From Aphrocallistes beatrix (lineage: Eukaryota; Porifera; Hexactinellida; Sceptrulophora; Aphrocallistidae), in contig OY725496.1 in assembly GCA_963281255.1 (NCBI GenBank), positions 4,813,723 to 4,877,722 on the forward strand: a stretch of 64,000 bases of DNA, read 5' to 3'. Positions 49,372 through 61,433 of the stretch are shown here, in pieces (positions within the stretch are counted from its first letter, which is position 1; each line of letters starts with the position of its first letter). The notes under the pieces are model-generated. The model was not told where the DNA came from. It searched no databases and saw nothing but the letters and a program-made list of their open reading frames with translations. A program made the translations under genes and the position numbers.

Positions 49372-52300
49372 CTATTTCCGGGCTGAGAGCCACTGCCCTA
49401 TGGCCGCCCCGTCCCTCTTCAGCCAATCAGAACTCAGCTTTATCCCCTCGCAACTCTGCTTGATGGTCCGCTCAGCTGATGGACAGGGATTGGCTGAGAA
49501 GAAAGATTCTATTTCTGGGATCTTTGCTTCGTCGATGAATCCACTTGTTGTGCAATCAACCAATCCGACTAGCAGAAATCCAGAGTTGAATTTGTCGTTA
49601 ATGGCTTTCCAATTCTTCTTCACGAACTCCCAAGCGAGCTCCTTCCCTAAAAATAGAATTCATATAAAACACTCCCACACGGATACAGTCGCGTATTGTG
49701 AAGCACCAGGGACCAAAAAATATGTTCATAATAGAGATACTTAATTTTAAGCGAACTTGATTCAATACAAATCCTATCTAAAAGTGAAATTGGGACCAGG
49801 GAGTTAGTTCATAATAAACGAATGTTCATAATAAGCGACCCTGATTGTATATGGATTTAATTTCACACCTTTGGTAGTCCCGAGACAGCCTGCCACACAT
49901 GTGTCCATGTCCTGAGAGCGGATGTCAGCTGACATAGACAGCTCCAACACCTCTTGAATGAGCTGAGGGTCTTTCACAGAGCCGAGGCTTGAAATGATCC
50001 TGACCTTCTCTTCCTGGAGGTCTGACTTCTTCATCAGCTGGAGGAGCGAGTCCAGGGCGGGCTTTCCTTCCGTCCTCAGCTGGCACCTGTACACAGCTGA
50101 CCTGAGGTCTGGGGTGATGGGGAGGGACCCTACAGCGACACACGGACAGTCATAACCCTCTCAAACCACTTGACACCTTACTTAGCTCGGAATGTTGATA
50201 ACTCATTTTAGGTTTATTTTACCGAGGAAGCATAGAAATGTGTGGTTTAAACTATAAATAGACAAACAAACATACAAACAAACAGGTAGGTCTGCTTAAT
50301 CGGGCCACTTTTGGCAGGACCGGAATAGCTCTCACACATAGAAGCTAATACAAAATATTTTCGGTTAATAGGGTTCTCCGCTTAATCGGGGCAAAATGTC
50401 CTCTGACCGATGTGACTTTAGCAGAGTCGACTGTATAGGCAAATATCTCCCTCCTTAACATTAATATCAACCCATACCGTCCATGTGCTCTTAACATTAA
50501 TATCAACCCATACCGTCCATGTGCTCTTAACATTAATATCAACCCATACCGTCCATGTGCTATTAACATTAATATCAACCCATACCGTCCATGTGCTGGG
50601 AGAACTTGTGCTTGGCAGTCTTGACGTGCTCTTCATCTCCGTACCTCAGCATTGAGCCTATTACGATGGGTCTCAGCATTGTGTCGAGTGGATCTTCTTT
50701 CTCTTTCTTGTCCCAACCGATCCTGCCCGCCACTCCTCCGAACACATCCCTGCCAAACCGCTTGTAGCTATAAATAGAATGCAGAGGTGTGAAATCGTTT
50801 CCTTCACTACGCAGGAATGTTCTATAATGACACAATTAATATATATTTAACACCTGTCTACATGTGGCGTGTGTGACATCAAGGTGTGAATGGCAGAGAT
50901 AGAGCTGGAGATGGACTTCCACACAGTGTACAGAGTCTCGTGTTTCATGGCCAGTGCGGTTTCTAGCAGATCCGTGGTGGGAAGAATCCCCGCTTTAACC
51001 TAGTGGATATAAATAGAACTATCTCCCAGCTGCAAATACTCCTTATAAGGAAATGTTCTAATTTTGTCATTAATTGGTCCATTTACTGAAAGGAAGGATT
51101 CAACAACGTGTCGGTTAATGGCACGGGATCATAATGATCTCAAATACCTATGCACCAGAACTGTAACCAAGCTAATTCCTCACCAGAGAGTACATATCGT
51201 TGTGCAGTCCCAGTCTGTCAGAAGGTGTCAGTTTCAGTTGCTTAACTTGTTCCAGAATGTTCCTCAACAAATCTCCAGAGTACCGCACCCTGTAGAACCC
51301 CTTGTACCCTGGGTTCAAGGTGACACACTCATCCCCTGCCATCCCTTCCAGCCTCACCTCGTGTTCCTCCGACTCCAGGAGGAAGGAATGCCTGCTGGGA
51401 TTCGTAGCGGTTCCTATGGTAACGGGGACTACCCATTGGAATGCTGGATCAGGCGCCGAGCCGTCTGCATTGAATTTAGACTGCTTGATCTTCAGAACTC
51501 TAAAAATATAATTTCAGGTTAAAATAACACAACTCAGTTAACGACATTTGTTAATACAAGTAGTTGGTGCAAATATTAACACTAATTTATTTCAGAGTTA
51601 ATGATAGGATTATTCGATGTGTACTTCCGTCTGCTCGCTCCTGGAAATTCGATTGGACCAATTGCACCAAATTTGGACCATAGATTCCTTACATGGTGGA
51701 GATTTGGATCTGGGTGTAGATTCTAAAATATTTTCACACTTCTTCACAAAAGGTGTCAAAATGTATTAGCCAATCAGAATCCAAGGATTTAACATTACAA
51801 TTGGCTTTGATTTTATTGCCTAATATTACACTTAACTCAAAGTATATTTGTTACTATTAATAGCTCAAATGGACTACCTCGTGTCAGCATCCATGTGTGA
51901 AGTGGCACTGAGCACAGGGAATCCCATCTGCTTGGTGAAGGTGGACATGACTTTGTGGATCGGTTTCCCGCTGACCTCCTCCAGGCTAGCCCACAGATCC
52001 TCCGTCTGTGTGTTCTTGTAGGAGTGTCTGGAGAGGTACAGGTTCATCCCTTTCCTGAAGGCGGCGTCTCCGATGAAGTTGTGGAGCATGCGGATGACTG
52101 AGGCTCCCTTGGAGTAGGAAATGGTGTCGAATATCTCTTCTATCTCAGCTGGGTGTCCCACTGCCACCTAAACGGAACACGGATATAGCACAGCTGTCAC
52201 GTTTAGGCGGGATTCCCGCTTTTTTTGATGGGATAATTTTCTTGAGGGTCCCGATTTTACAGGAAATTTTGTCGCTATGTCCCATTTTTTTTATTTTATG

Positions 52301-55300
52301 TATAATACTTTTTATTGCGTCTTGCCACATCCCGCGAAATTAAACGCCGCGTCCCGCTTTTATCATGGCTCAGTTGGCACGTATGCTATAAATAGGTATG
52401 TTTAAAGGTGTGAACTGTCTTTCAAGTATCAGATGTGAGTGAAACATCAAAAACGACACTTCAGAATAGTATTAACTCAGAACATTCTCTCAGATTGAAG
52501 TTAATTCTTTAGGTGAGAAAAGAGTATGTTTATGTAAACAATAAGTACACAAATTATTGCGAAAAAATTCAGTTTCAACTTTGCTGGTGCGAATTGGATT
52601 AGAACAAAAATAGAAATTATCTAAATTGGCTTTGCAACTAAATCTGTCCGTTCCCGAAATAGAACGTATAAATCAGCTGATTCTAATTCATTTATTCGCA
52701 GAGAGCAATTCGTTAATTTCTCCAGAATAAAAACCTCCGAAAATATCCCGATTCGGCGAAGAAAAATCTTCTTTGCTTCCATCCGAATTTCCATTTTTTT
52801 CCTGACTTGGGCTGACATTTATTTTTTTACTGATCAGAGCCAGAGAATTCGAGGTGAATTCCTGTCTGCATCTTTCTAGGGTTTCCTTGTCGCACTTCTG
52901 GATCAAATTCTGAATCTTGTCGCGGGCGAGCCGGAGTAGATCTACCTGACAGACTCTCTTGTCCTCCCCCACGAGCAAGATCTCTTTCAACTGTCCGAAC
53001 GCGGCACTAAAACTCCGTTTCCGACACCTCTCCTTCTCCCTTCTCTGCCTCCGATACTCCTCCCACATCTCTGAAGTCCAGAATTCCCTTTTGATGCACG
53101 ACGGGTCTCGCTTTCTGCTATCATCCTTCAACTCAATCGATTCTGGAAATTTCCAACGTCTCATTTTGCAAATTTCAGAAGTTTATATGCATATCAGACT
53201 GAAATCTAGTTTTATATTTTAGCGGTTGAATCTAAGCATTCCTGAGATAGCTTAACGTTGTCACTGTAATATTATTAAGCATACTTTCCTTTTAAAAACG
53301 ATTTTCACTTAACAAATTATTTCACATAACCTGATGACATACCAAACGATTTAGATCTTCACATATTAACTTCCTGAAATATTTGACACACACACACACA
53401 CACATTACAAGTTTTGTTATATTTTTAATTATTTTTTATGGCGTATTTAGTCAGTGTAAAATATAGCAATCCGATTTATCTCAAAAAAGTTTTTAATGAG
53501 TAGAATGCAAATGAAATTTTCTGATCTCTGTCCTTCTAATCTACCGGTATTAGTATCAAATATTTGAGTGTAAACTATATTGACCAGTGAAAAGTAGAAT
53601 AGCAACCAAAAAGGTAGTATGGAATCTCACCTCTATCGGGTGTGAATTCTTGAGTGCATCCAATCCCAGAGCTCCGTCAAAGTCCATACTAACGAACTGA
53701 GTCCACATGTCGAACTCTGGGAAGAGTTTGTCCACACACCAGAATTCCATCCAGGAAGCAAACCCTTCGTTTAGCCACAGATGTGTCCACCATTCCATGG
53801 TAACTAGGTTACCGAACCACTGGTGTGCCAGTTCGTGAGCCACTACCAGTGCCACCCATTTCTTTTGATTGATGGTGGACTGCTCAGGATCTAGCAGCAA
53901 GCAGGTTTCTCTGTACGTCACTATCCTATGGAGAAACTCTATGAACCGAACAGTTAGTCTTATGTTTGTTTGTTTGTTTGTTTGTTTGTTTGTTTGTTTG
54001 TTTGTTTGTTTGTTTGTTTGTTTGTTTGTTTGTGTTTGTTTAAATGTGTAAATATGACTGAACCAATCATATTCTATAAACCAAATGAAGTGAAAGTAGG
54101 TTTGTTAATATTTCAACACCGTATCAAGTGCATACCTTTCGACCACGCCGGTATCTAAGGAGGAATCACCAAGGATTTTTTATGAAAATCAAGGAATGAT
54201 TTAAGAATCGGTTCATTTATCTTATATATTAAAACTCTAGGATTTTTTGTTTGTTTGTTTGTTTGTTTGTCCGAATTGATTGAAGAATTGGCAAGTCGTA
54301 GAGATACGAAAATTGCAAGTGAAGCGCGCTTGTTTTTAAATAAATTTCCAAGAAATAAACAAAGGAATTTGGAGAAAAGAATCAAAATTAGACCAAAAAT
54401 ATCCAAAATATTTTTAGAGTCAGATATCTATTTATAGCTCACCCCCAATTCTCCATAGCTCCCGCCGCGAAGTCGGGAATGGCGATGAGGTCCAGCTTAG
54501 GGAGAGGATAGGCGATGGAGAAGTAGTCCTTGTAGAATGGCAGAGCTTTCTGTGCCACTTCGAGGGCGAACAATCCCTGCTCCTTCTTGCCACAGGGGGT
54601 GTAGACCCTGATCAGAATTCCATCGGCGTCTTTGGTCTCCACGAAGTCGAATTCTCCCACAACGAATGCCAGCAGGTAGGTGGACATGACTGGAGTACGT
54701 CCGAATTGTACGATGCGTGTGGTCCCAATATCCTTGTCACTCGTGATAGGCTAGAGGAATGGCTCATTAGTGAATGACAGGAGTTCCTTGGTGGCCATTG
54801 ATTGGTTACTTAACTGTCTAGGATCTGCATCTGATATGTTTTGTGAAAATACAAATAAATGGGTGGAACTAACAAATTTAAAAAAATCCAACCAGAACAT
54901 TCACAAATTTCACTATAACACTGTTGGTTGGAATGCTTCAGCAAATTTACAGAGAACTGATTGGTCACATAATGCACTAGCATTGGTTAGTGGGAGTTCC
55001 TAGAGAGAATGACAGGAGTCTCACCATGTTAGACAGAGCCAGCTTGTCGATAGGCACAACGAGTGTTACGTCGAAAGTAGCTTTATGCGCTGGTTCGTCC
55101 CAGCAAGGGAAAGCTCTCCTTGCGTCTACAGACTCGAACTGAGTTGTAGCGGCGTATCTCTCTTCTCCGTTCTTAGCAGTGTATTTAGACCTAAACGCGT
55201 AGATGATTAATCATAATTACACACGTTGACCAATCAGATTCGTTCCCTCTGTCATTCATGGATCCTAACCAATCAAATGAGTGAAGAGAGTAAAAGGAAG

Positions 55301-56009
55301 AGAATATGCATTCGAATACATTTTAAGTTCATTATTTATTCCTATCTGTTACATGCTCAACTACGAAGGTGAGTTCATAGACACTGTACATACACAATTC
55401 CGTTAACTGCAACAAACAAAATTCCAATTACGTACTAACTAATCTATTTTAGTATTGGTTTATATGTATAAATATTTAGTCATTCCCAGAAAGTTGCCCC
55501 AATTAAGCCGCATCCGCAGTATATAAACTTGTATAACGTGTAGTGAACCTGTAAAATCCCTTCATCTTATCATTGAGAACGCCTCTAAATTCCAAGGACA
55601 GCTTCCCATCTCCAGGCAACGCATCCTTGAATGCGAACTTAACCGTCTCTGCCTCTTTATTATACTCGATTGCTCCATCCTGTTGCTTGGATCCAGCAGT
55701 GTCACATAGGAATGCACAGGCATCCACTTCTATGTCACACGAGTTGAGAGTGACACAGCTGACAGGTTTCAACACCTTGACCTCTATGACGACACTTCCC
55801 TTGAATGTGAACTCTGTCAGTTTCGGTTCCAGAATCAGGTTGTAGTTGACGGGGATAACGTCGGTAGGGAGACGTTGGAATGCAGGCTTCTCGGTTGCCA
55901 TGGTGACTGTATGGAATGTGGTGGATTTACAATGGTGATGTCTGAGTTTAGTGGCTAGGGGCGTGATTAGCTGATACAGTTTAAGATAGACAGCTCTACT
56001 GACTAGCAT
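49372..56009 (-). CDS. NPEPPS: Puromycin-sensitive aminopeptidase (M1 family)
   Basis: Ten exons: 55549-56009, 55025-55190, 54443-54750, 53631-53925, 51878-52167, 51184-51499, 50854-50999, 50586-50767, 49869-50129, 49372-49646. The protein matches animal NPEPPS from end to end. It has GAMENWG (substrate N-terminus binding), [10 protein letters not shown] and the downstream Glu in [12 protein letters not shown] (zinc site), [10 protein letters not shown] with the catalytic Tyr region, and the C-terminal helical domain ([11 protein letters not shown]...WLKRD). The enzyme removes N-terminal residues from peptides in the cytosol. Two starts are possible: 56009 gives a 36-residue extension like the mammalian one, and 55901 ([17 protein letters not shown]) gives the conserved core. 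The intron between exons 4 and 5 houses a bHLH gene; the intron after exon 8 has a 36-base repeat of the donor site. Intact. Confidence 0.95.
49686..49852. mobile_element. pogo-like MITE (CAGGGTCGCTTATTATGAAC family), inverted copy
   Basis: Ends TTCATAATAAGCGACCCTGATTG; inverted relative to 31463-31641. In the aminopeptidase intron 49647-49868. Confidence 0.7.
50285..50437. mobile_element. pogo-like MITE, inverted copy
   Basis: Core GGACCGGAATAGCTCTCACA and end AGAGTCGACTGTATA match the complement of 4805-4976. Confidence 0.65.
50454..50597. repeat. Four 36-base tandem units carrying a 5' splice site
   Basis: Units 50454-50489, 50490-50525, 50526-50561 and 50562-50597 are identical apart from the first base of the last. 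The unit nearest the exon spans the true exon 8 end and donor (ATGGACG|GTATGGG on the minus strand), so the array repeats the last 12 exon bases and the donor three more times downstream in the intron. Confidence 0.92.
51610..51845. repeat. Dispersed repeat copy (partner at 2.15 kb)
   Basis: Same sequence family as 2150-2360. It lies in the aminopeptidase intron between exons 5 and 6. Confidence 0.55.
52688..53164 (-). CDS. bHLH transcription factor nested in the aminopeptidase intron
   Basis: A single-exon frame of 158 residues starts [15 protein letters not shown]. Residues about 38-90 read as a basic helix-loop-helix: basic [13 protein letters not shown] with the Glu and Arg of the ERxR contact pattern, helix 1 [13 protein letters not shown], loop LVGEDKR, and helix 2 [18 protein letters not shown]. 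Such proteins dimerise and bind E-boxes (CANNTG). The C-terminus is Ser/Asn/Asp-rich without further domains. It lies within intron 52168-53630 on the same strand as its host. The loop is short and the helix 2 start lacks the usual Lys-Ser-Lys, so the subfamily is unclear. Confidence 0.75.
   Translation of the reverse strand: MRRWKFPESIELKDDSRKRDPSCIKREFWTSEMWEEYRRQRREKERCRKRSFSAAFGQLKEILLVGEDKRVCQVDLLRLARDKIQNLIQKCDKETLERCRQEFTSNSLALISKKINVSPSQEKNGNSDGSKEDFSSPNRDIFGGFYSGEINELLSANK
53165..53630. promoter_or_regulatory. Upstream region of the nested bHLH gene
   Basis: AT-rich, with a (CA)n run at about 53390-53403. It must hold the bHLH promoter if that gene is expressed on its own; no TATA box was assigned. 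Confidence 0.3.
53964..54037. repeat. GTTT array in an aminopeptidase intron
   Basis: (GTTT)n, with a second short run at 54247-54272 in the same intron 53926-54442. Confidence 0.9.
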
Positions 56010-56336
56010 AGACTGACTGGATTAGTATAAATAGAAAAGATTGAATTTATTGAAAAATAAACATCAGACAGATTTACAATTCCAAAATAAACAACATTAT
56101 ATATTTGAAAAAAACTGTCTATAATTACAGGATACAAATACTACTACTATTTACAGAAACTCGAGAATTCAATACTTATACAGAACTATTTCAAAATCCC
56201 ATAGAAACATTCGATGTATCTAAATATAAAGTCATAACTTTGTTATTAATAAAAAAGTAAAAATCCAATGAGTTGCCCGCAGCTTTCATCAGTAGTAGTC
56301 TCTAGCATTATATGCGGGAATTAAATTCAGCGGGTT

Positions 56337-56590
56337 TTATTGAGGGACTCTGTTATAATACAACTGAACGAGAATGCTGTTATTCACACACACACCTGGC
56401 CGCAGGATCTCTTTGTATGGAATTTCAACTAGCTCTTCCGTAGTCATAAAAAACAGAAGAGGTTCAAAAGGGGCTCTCTGAAGCGCAATAGAATATTCAT
56501 GTGGTGTACTGTACAGTAAAACTATTTCGTTAATAGTGCAGTTCCTGTTTGCATGATCCGTTAGACCAGAAGTTCTGAGAAAACTACTTG
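56337..56590 (-). pseudogene. Truncated tandem copy of the TRAF-like gene 3' end
   Basis: About 80 open codons end in EILRPGVCVNNSILVQLYY and the same NRVPQ stop as the gene at 57093. The 3' flank (56160-56336) also matches 56940-57092. Similarity fades upstream of about 56590, so only the last fifth of the gene is present. The divergence in the middle (EPLLFFMTTEELV for a segment of the parent) shows age or relaxed constraint. Confidence 0.75.
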
Positions 56591-57092
56591 ACTAATTTAC
56601 AACTTGAAACTGACACAAATTTAAGGTAGATTTAAGGTTGAAATAAAAATGTTCTTTCAGAAACTACATAAAACGACCTGATTCTATGTATAAAAGTTTC
56701 TTGCACATGTCAACGATTTAAGAGGAAATATTTTCATGAAAACAGGGCTCATTAGTTTTCTCCTAGAGAAATAATATCATTTTCGTTCATTACTTATTTC
56801 GATCTAATTTGTCGAATAAATGTACAAGAACGCTATCATTACAAACTCCTTGATTCGATATTATTCCGTAATGGAATATTTGCCAAAATATTGTGCATCA
56901 GATTCAATATTGAATCCACTACTTACACTGAAATATTTCGAAATCCTGTGAAAAAATACTTATTCGATTTTTTCTAAATATAAAGTCATGACTTTGTTAT
57001 TTAATAAATAGTAAAAATCCAATGAGTTTCCCGGTGCTTTCATCAGCAACTGTCTCTAGCATTGTATGTGGGAATTTAATTCAGCGCGAGTT

Positions 57093-58358
57093 TTATTGAG
57101 GGACTCTGTTATAATACAACTGAACGAGAATGCTGTCATCCACACACACACCTGGCTGTAGGATCTCTTCGTATGGAATTTCAACTTGGTTTTTCGTTCG
57201 CAAATGGTAGAATGGACCTTGGAATCTAGAAAACCATCCTGACCACTCAAATGAATATTCATGCTTCGAGTTAATAGAGTAATCAGATTGGTTGATTATC
57301 ACAATACATCCTTTCAATAGGAGTTTAGTCGTTTTTTGTCTGCGGATGCTAATAACGATACCTGACGATGTAGGCACTACGGATGGCACAGCAAGACACG
57401 AAATCTGAATTTGATCATCTCGCATATCAGGTATCATGAGATCTGCGACATGTTGCGCCTTTTCATCCAATTCTGTTACGTTATTTATTCGAAAAGTAGT
57501 TTTTCCCTCGAATAATAAAAGACTTCTATTCAAATTAATTTCTTTCTTCATTAAGACATTTTCTTCCTGGAGAACTTGTAGTTTCCCACAAACTGAGTCA
57601 GTCTTGAGTTCTAAATGAATGAGTCTATTCTCACTCTTATGCTGCTCCATCTCTTTCCTAGCAACCTTCACTTCACATCCGTATTCCTTATAAGGGCATT
57701 CTATAACAGTATTCTCACACACTTCTTCTGTGTGTTGTCTCAAGTTTTTCCTCTGTAACACATCTCCACACTTGTTAGGACATTTCAATGGGAATTCTAA
57801 GCAATTCTCCTGATGGATGTTGGTCTCCTTTTCCTTGTGAAATACGGCGCAATATTCACACTGAATTTCTCTGAGAGGACAGTTCTTATCTAAATGTGTC
57901 GACATGCCACTTCTGTTTATGACGTCACCACATGACAGCTGACATTCGAGTCTGAACAGACCACACACGTCTAAATGTGGTTCACTTTCTGAGATCTTTC
58001 CTTCCCAACCACAACCACGATATTTCAAGGGACACGAGATGATCAGGCTAGCTACAGCCTCGCGGTTAGGTTTTAGAACTATGCTGTCTCTCCCTTGAGT
58101 GCAGGTAAGACACATGAATGAATGAGTGTCTCCTACCGCACAAGCATCACGTAGAATTCCTTCACAATTAGAACAGATGACGAAACTCTTCAAGTAAGGA
58201 GGCAACTCTTCCTTCAACAAATGGATTCTGTAGCCCCCGTACATTCCTCCCTTCTCTACGTACAACAGAGACTCTTTCTCGTCTTTCGTCTTTCCCTTCG
58301 CTCTAATGACATTTTTGGGTTCATTTATCTCTGACGATAAGCTGGAAGCAGTCGCCAT
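57093..58358 (-). CDS. TRAF-like zinc-finger protein
   Basis: Single exon, 421 residues. Residues 45-85 form a degenerate RING-like Cys patch (FVICSNCEGILRDAC...FMCLTC). Residues 105-235 hold TRAF-type zinc fingers (CPLKYRGCGWEG...HLDVC, CPLREIQCEYC, CPNKCGDVLQRKNL..H, CPYKEYGCEV). Then comes a coil (HLELKTDSVCGKLQVLQEENVLMKKEI) and a C-terminal beta-rich domain of about 130 residues in the position of a MATH/TRAF-C domain but too divergent to assign. TRAFs couple receptors to ubiquitin signalling; whether the degenerate RING works is doubtful. Confidence 0.82.
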   Translation of the reverse strand: MATASSLSSEINEPKNVIRAKGKTKDEKESLLYVEKGGMYGGYRIHLLKEELPPYLKSFVICSNCEGILRDACAVGDTHSFMCLTCTQGRDSIVLKPNREAVASLIISCPLKYRGCGWEGKISESEPHLDVCGLFRLECQLSCGDVINRSGMSTHLDKNCPLREIQCEYCAVFHKEKETNIHQENCLEFPLKCPNKCGDVLQRKNLRQHTEEVCENTVIECPYKEYGCEVKVARKEMEQHKSENRLIHLELKTDSVCGKLQVLQEENVLMKKEINLNRSLLLFEGKTTFRINNVTELDEKAQHVADLMIPDMRDDQIQISCLAVPSVVPTSSGIVISIRRQKTTKLLLKGCIVIINQSDYSINSKHEYSFEWSGWFSRFQGPFYHLRTKNQVEIPYEEILQPGVCVDDSILVQLYYNRVPQ

Positions 58359-58784
58359 TGCTGCTTGAACAGATGAACTTAATGGGAAAGAGAACAGAAT
58401 AAATTAGTGGATCTACCTTATCCTTGTAGGTACGTGGTAGGAATATTATGAGCTGTGAGGATTCAATACTCATTTGAGTGATTAGATAAATGAAAAGAAA
58501 GGATTGTCTATAAAACATTGGAAGGGGTGACACAATTTGGAGAACCATCTTTGAGATGGGGGGGGGGGGGACAATATACTGTCTGAACGGTCCCTAAAAG
58601 GAACTAATTCAAATGACTGTATTGGATATGACGTAAACAGTGAATTCACACCGGATAAATATAAACAAATTAATTCGACACTTGTTCAAAAGAATAAAAT
58701 ATAAAATTCAGGGATGTTACTCTCACAGCAGCTACGGCCTAACACAGAGCAAACGTCAAACACAAAGTTATCAGCACAAACTGG
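58359..58784. other. Intergenic, TRAF-like gene to beta-trefoil gene
   Basis: A G-homopolymer of about 12 lies at 58559-58570. No gene seen. Confidence 0.5.
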
Positions 58785-60597
58785 CTACACGTAGAGCTTC
58801 TGGTGCTTCACTATGAAGTGGGCTGCATCGTGATCCACTATGGTCTTGGTGGGGTCTGTGATCACCCCACTCTCCAGACTCCCTGTAGAATGGCAGTGTA
58901 AGTACGGCCATACTTGTGTATGCATGAAAGTTTATTGACTGCTATTATCAGACCAGTGTCTGAGTATGTGGTTTGTCAATAAGAACCAATAATGGATCAT
59001 ACCAGAGTGAGCTTAAAAGAATATTTTTAAACCTCTCTTTTCTATTATAAATTCGCCTTTCTACATCAAAGGAAACTATTCAAGTTTCTCAATCAATTCC
59101 AAACACTCACTCAGACAACATTCACTCGCACAGAGCTGCGGGCAGAGAATAACAGCTGTCATCTACAAGACTGACCAATGAAAGCTCCGGGGGAGCCCAC
59201 GTTCTCCAGAGCGATGAAGTTGGGCGGCACCAGGTGAGCGCGGAACTGAGCGGCCGCTTCGATTGGTCCACTCCCAGGAACCAGATTCCCCGCCTGAATG
59301 GAGAGGTGCACCCCTGCGCGGGCCTTGGCGGAGAAGGAGTAGAGCTGCTCAGTCGGAGATTGGCAGACTGAGACCGAAAACTCAGAAACCGGTTCTGCCA
59401 GTCCAGTCGCGTCGATCGAGTTGTCACTCTTTATTTGGACACATTTCTTGCTCAGCTTGCTCTCTAGCAACACGATGTGTCCTAAGGAATGGAGGTTAAC
59501 CGCACATTCTCAATGTGGTCAGGCAATCAGCTGATCATACCGTTTTGTAGAGCTTCCAGCTGGTTTCCGGAAGTGACAGCCTCATTAACACCTTTCTGCA
59601 GAGAGCTAGCCACCTCCTTGAACGCCGTGTCAGCCGTGTTCGTCTGTAGAACTGTGAAGTGAGCCGCCAAATGTTCCTACAAACAACAGACTATAATATT
59701 GATATGATTGTCCATCTTAGAAGAATCAATGATCGAATTACAAGATTCAGGAAGTATCTTACACCAATCAAATTTCAGAATTTAATTGAATTGGAAATGA
59801 TGGTAATCAATACTTAATGGAGATCTGGTATAACAGCAGGAACTGCTCTGATTGGCTACTTCCTGTCCTGAGCTTACCTTCAGTGTCTGTGCGGGGTTGG
59901 TGATTTCACCAGAGTTCAGAGTCCCCACGTGGTGTCCCGGGTTGGCCACGGACTCTACGACCAGACACTTGTCCGTGGTGAGAGAGGCGCTGAACTCACA
60001 GTCAGGACCACCGTCTCCTCTGCACGCCAGAACCCCGCCTAAATTAGGACGACCAGAGAAATATCCAAATTGAGCCTTAATTTTTCAAGAAATTATTTCA
60101 AAGGTTTCTGCTGGTTTGTACCGCTAACTATAATCATGTATAATCGTGACAAGTGGCACAAGATGGCATAAAGTGGTCATCATCGACCTCTTGAATGAAT
60201 TCTTATTTGGAAGTTGACACATATGAGTGGAGTAATAATGAATGGATTATTCCCTAACACCTCTCTACCATCACAGCTGTAGCTACCTGTGAGGGACACG
60301 TATTTGTTGTAAGCGGAGTTCTTCAGAGTGAATCTGTTCGGACCGACGCTGTTGACCAGGAAGTGACTGTACCCGTCCAGGATTCCCAGAGAGTCCAGGT
60401 TTCCGTCCGGCAGACAGCGGAGATACTTGCCGGAGGTCTTGCTCTGCAGAGACACTCTCCTCCCACTCTGCAGACACTCCAGAGGGTTTGCCGGTGACGT
60501 CATCTGAGAGAACTGGGCCTCTCCAGACTTCAGAGCTGTGTCCAGCTGGTTTCCGATCTTGTTTAGAGACGCGCTCGCATTCCCCATTTTAAGTTCT
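58785..60597 (-). CDS. Secretion-signal-free beta-trefoil-like repeat protein
   Basis: Five exons: 60287-60597, 59878-60038, 59541-59676, 59176-59481, 58785-58882. The start is MGNASASLNKIGNQLD; N-terminal MGNAS fits an N-myristoylation site. Repeated blocks follow: RRVSLQSKTSGKYLRCLPDGNL and FTLKNSAYNKYVSLTG (fascin/ricin-type trefoil strands), GTLNSGEITNPAQTL..AAHFTV and, near the end, GSLESGVITDPTKTI..AAHFIV. HIVLLESKLSKKCVQI begins a second trefoil-like half. Two helical segments (NQLDTALKSG, NQLEALQNG) precede the halves. The family is inferred from strand patterns; an actin- or sugar-binding role is possible but not shown. Confidence 0.7.
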
Positions 60598-61433
60598 AAT
60601 TTTAGAAACGTTTTAATCATTAATTATTTATATTTTTCATGTTAACCTGTTCTCAACAGAATCTGGAACAAATCCATATACTTAAATCTCGACTGGTGTT
60701 TGTTTGTTTGTTTGTTTGTTTTGAAACTCGAGAAAAGTCCATTATAAAGTAGATACGAATTTAAAATATAATCTAACTCTCCTTATGGACAATGGTTCAG
60801 TTGAGCAAGCTCTATCCACGACAGTAATTATGAAAATAAGAATTTATGACAGCAGAAATGATTATATTTAGAAAAATAAATATCAGAAGGAATTTAATAA
60901 TCTTAAATGGGGACCAACACACAAATGAATAAGATTCGTGAATTTCATCTCTAATGAAGACTGCATAGAGAACTCAGTATGCTAGAACATGCTAGGTAAT
61001 CAGCACAAGTTTTGCTGTGAGGTTTGTCCCGTGACACTGCTTTCAATTAACAGTGGACATGAGGTAACACAATAAGTAAGTTGTATTACGAATTGATTGG
61101 TTGAACCAGTCCTATGATCATTAGTTAAGTAATTAGAAAAACTAAATTACTGAAATTAAAATACTTCAAGGAACAAACATGGAAAAGTTTAGATGTGTTA
61201 TCTGTACTTCAAAAAAAATTCTGGAAATGATTTGATAATGAAACAATTCTGACAAATCATCCATCTATCACTAAGTCTACACCTCATTAACACAACCATA
61301 ATAGCATTCCTAGAATAATCAGTGATTTCCATAGCAACCACAGCTCACTAAGCTATTCAGATATCTACTATAAGAGAGATTAGTTAGAAGACAATCTATT
61401 TCAAATTATTTAATTCAATCAACTAATCCTACA
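60598..61433. other. Intergenic between divergent genes
   Basis: Separates the divergently transcribed beta-trefoil gene and the single-exon NHL gene, so it likely holds both promoters. It contains a short (GTTT)n run near 60698-60720. Confidence 0.45.

Noticed and set aside
50454-50597. CRISPR-like array
   Set aside because: Units are contiguous 36-base tandem copies with no spacers and coincide with a splice donor.
58557-58572. G-quadruplex control element
   Set aside because: A single homopolymer of about 12 G; it may be slippage or a sequencing artefact, and nothing nearby supports a function.
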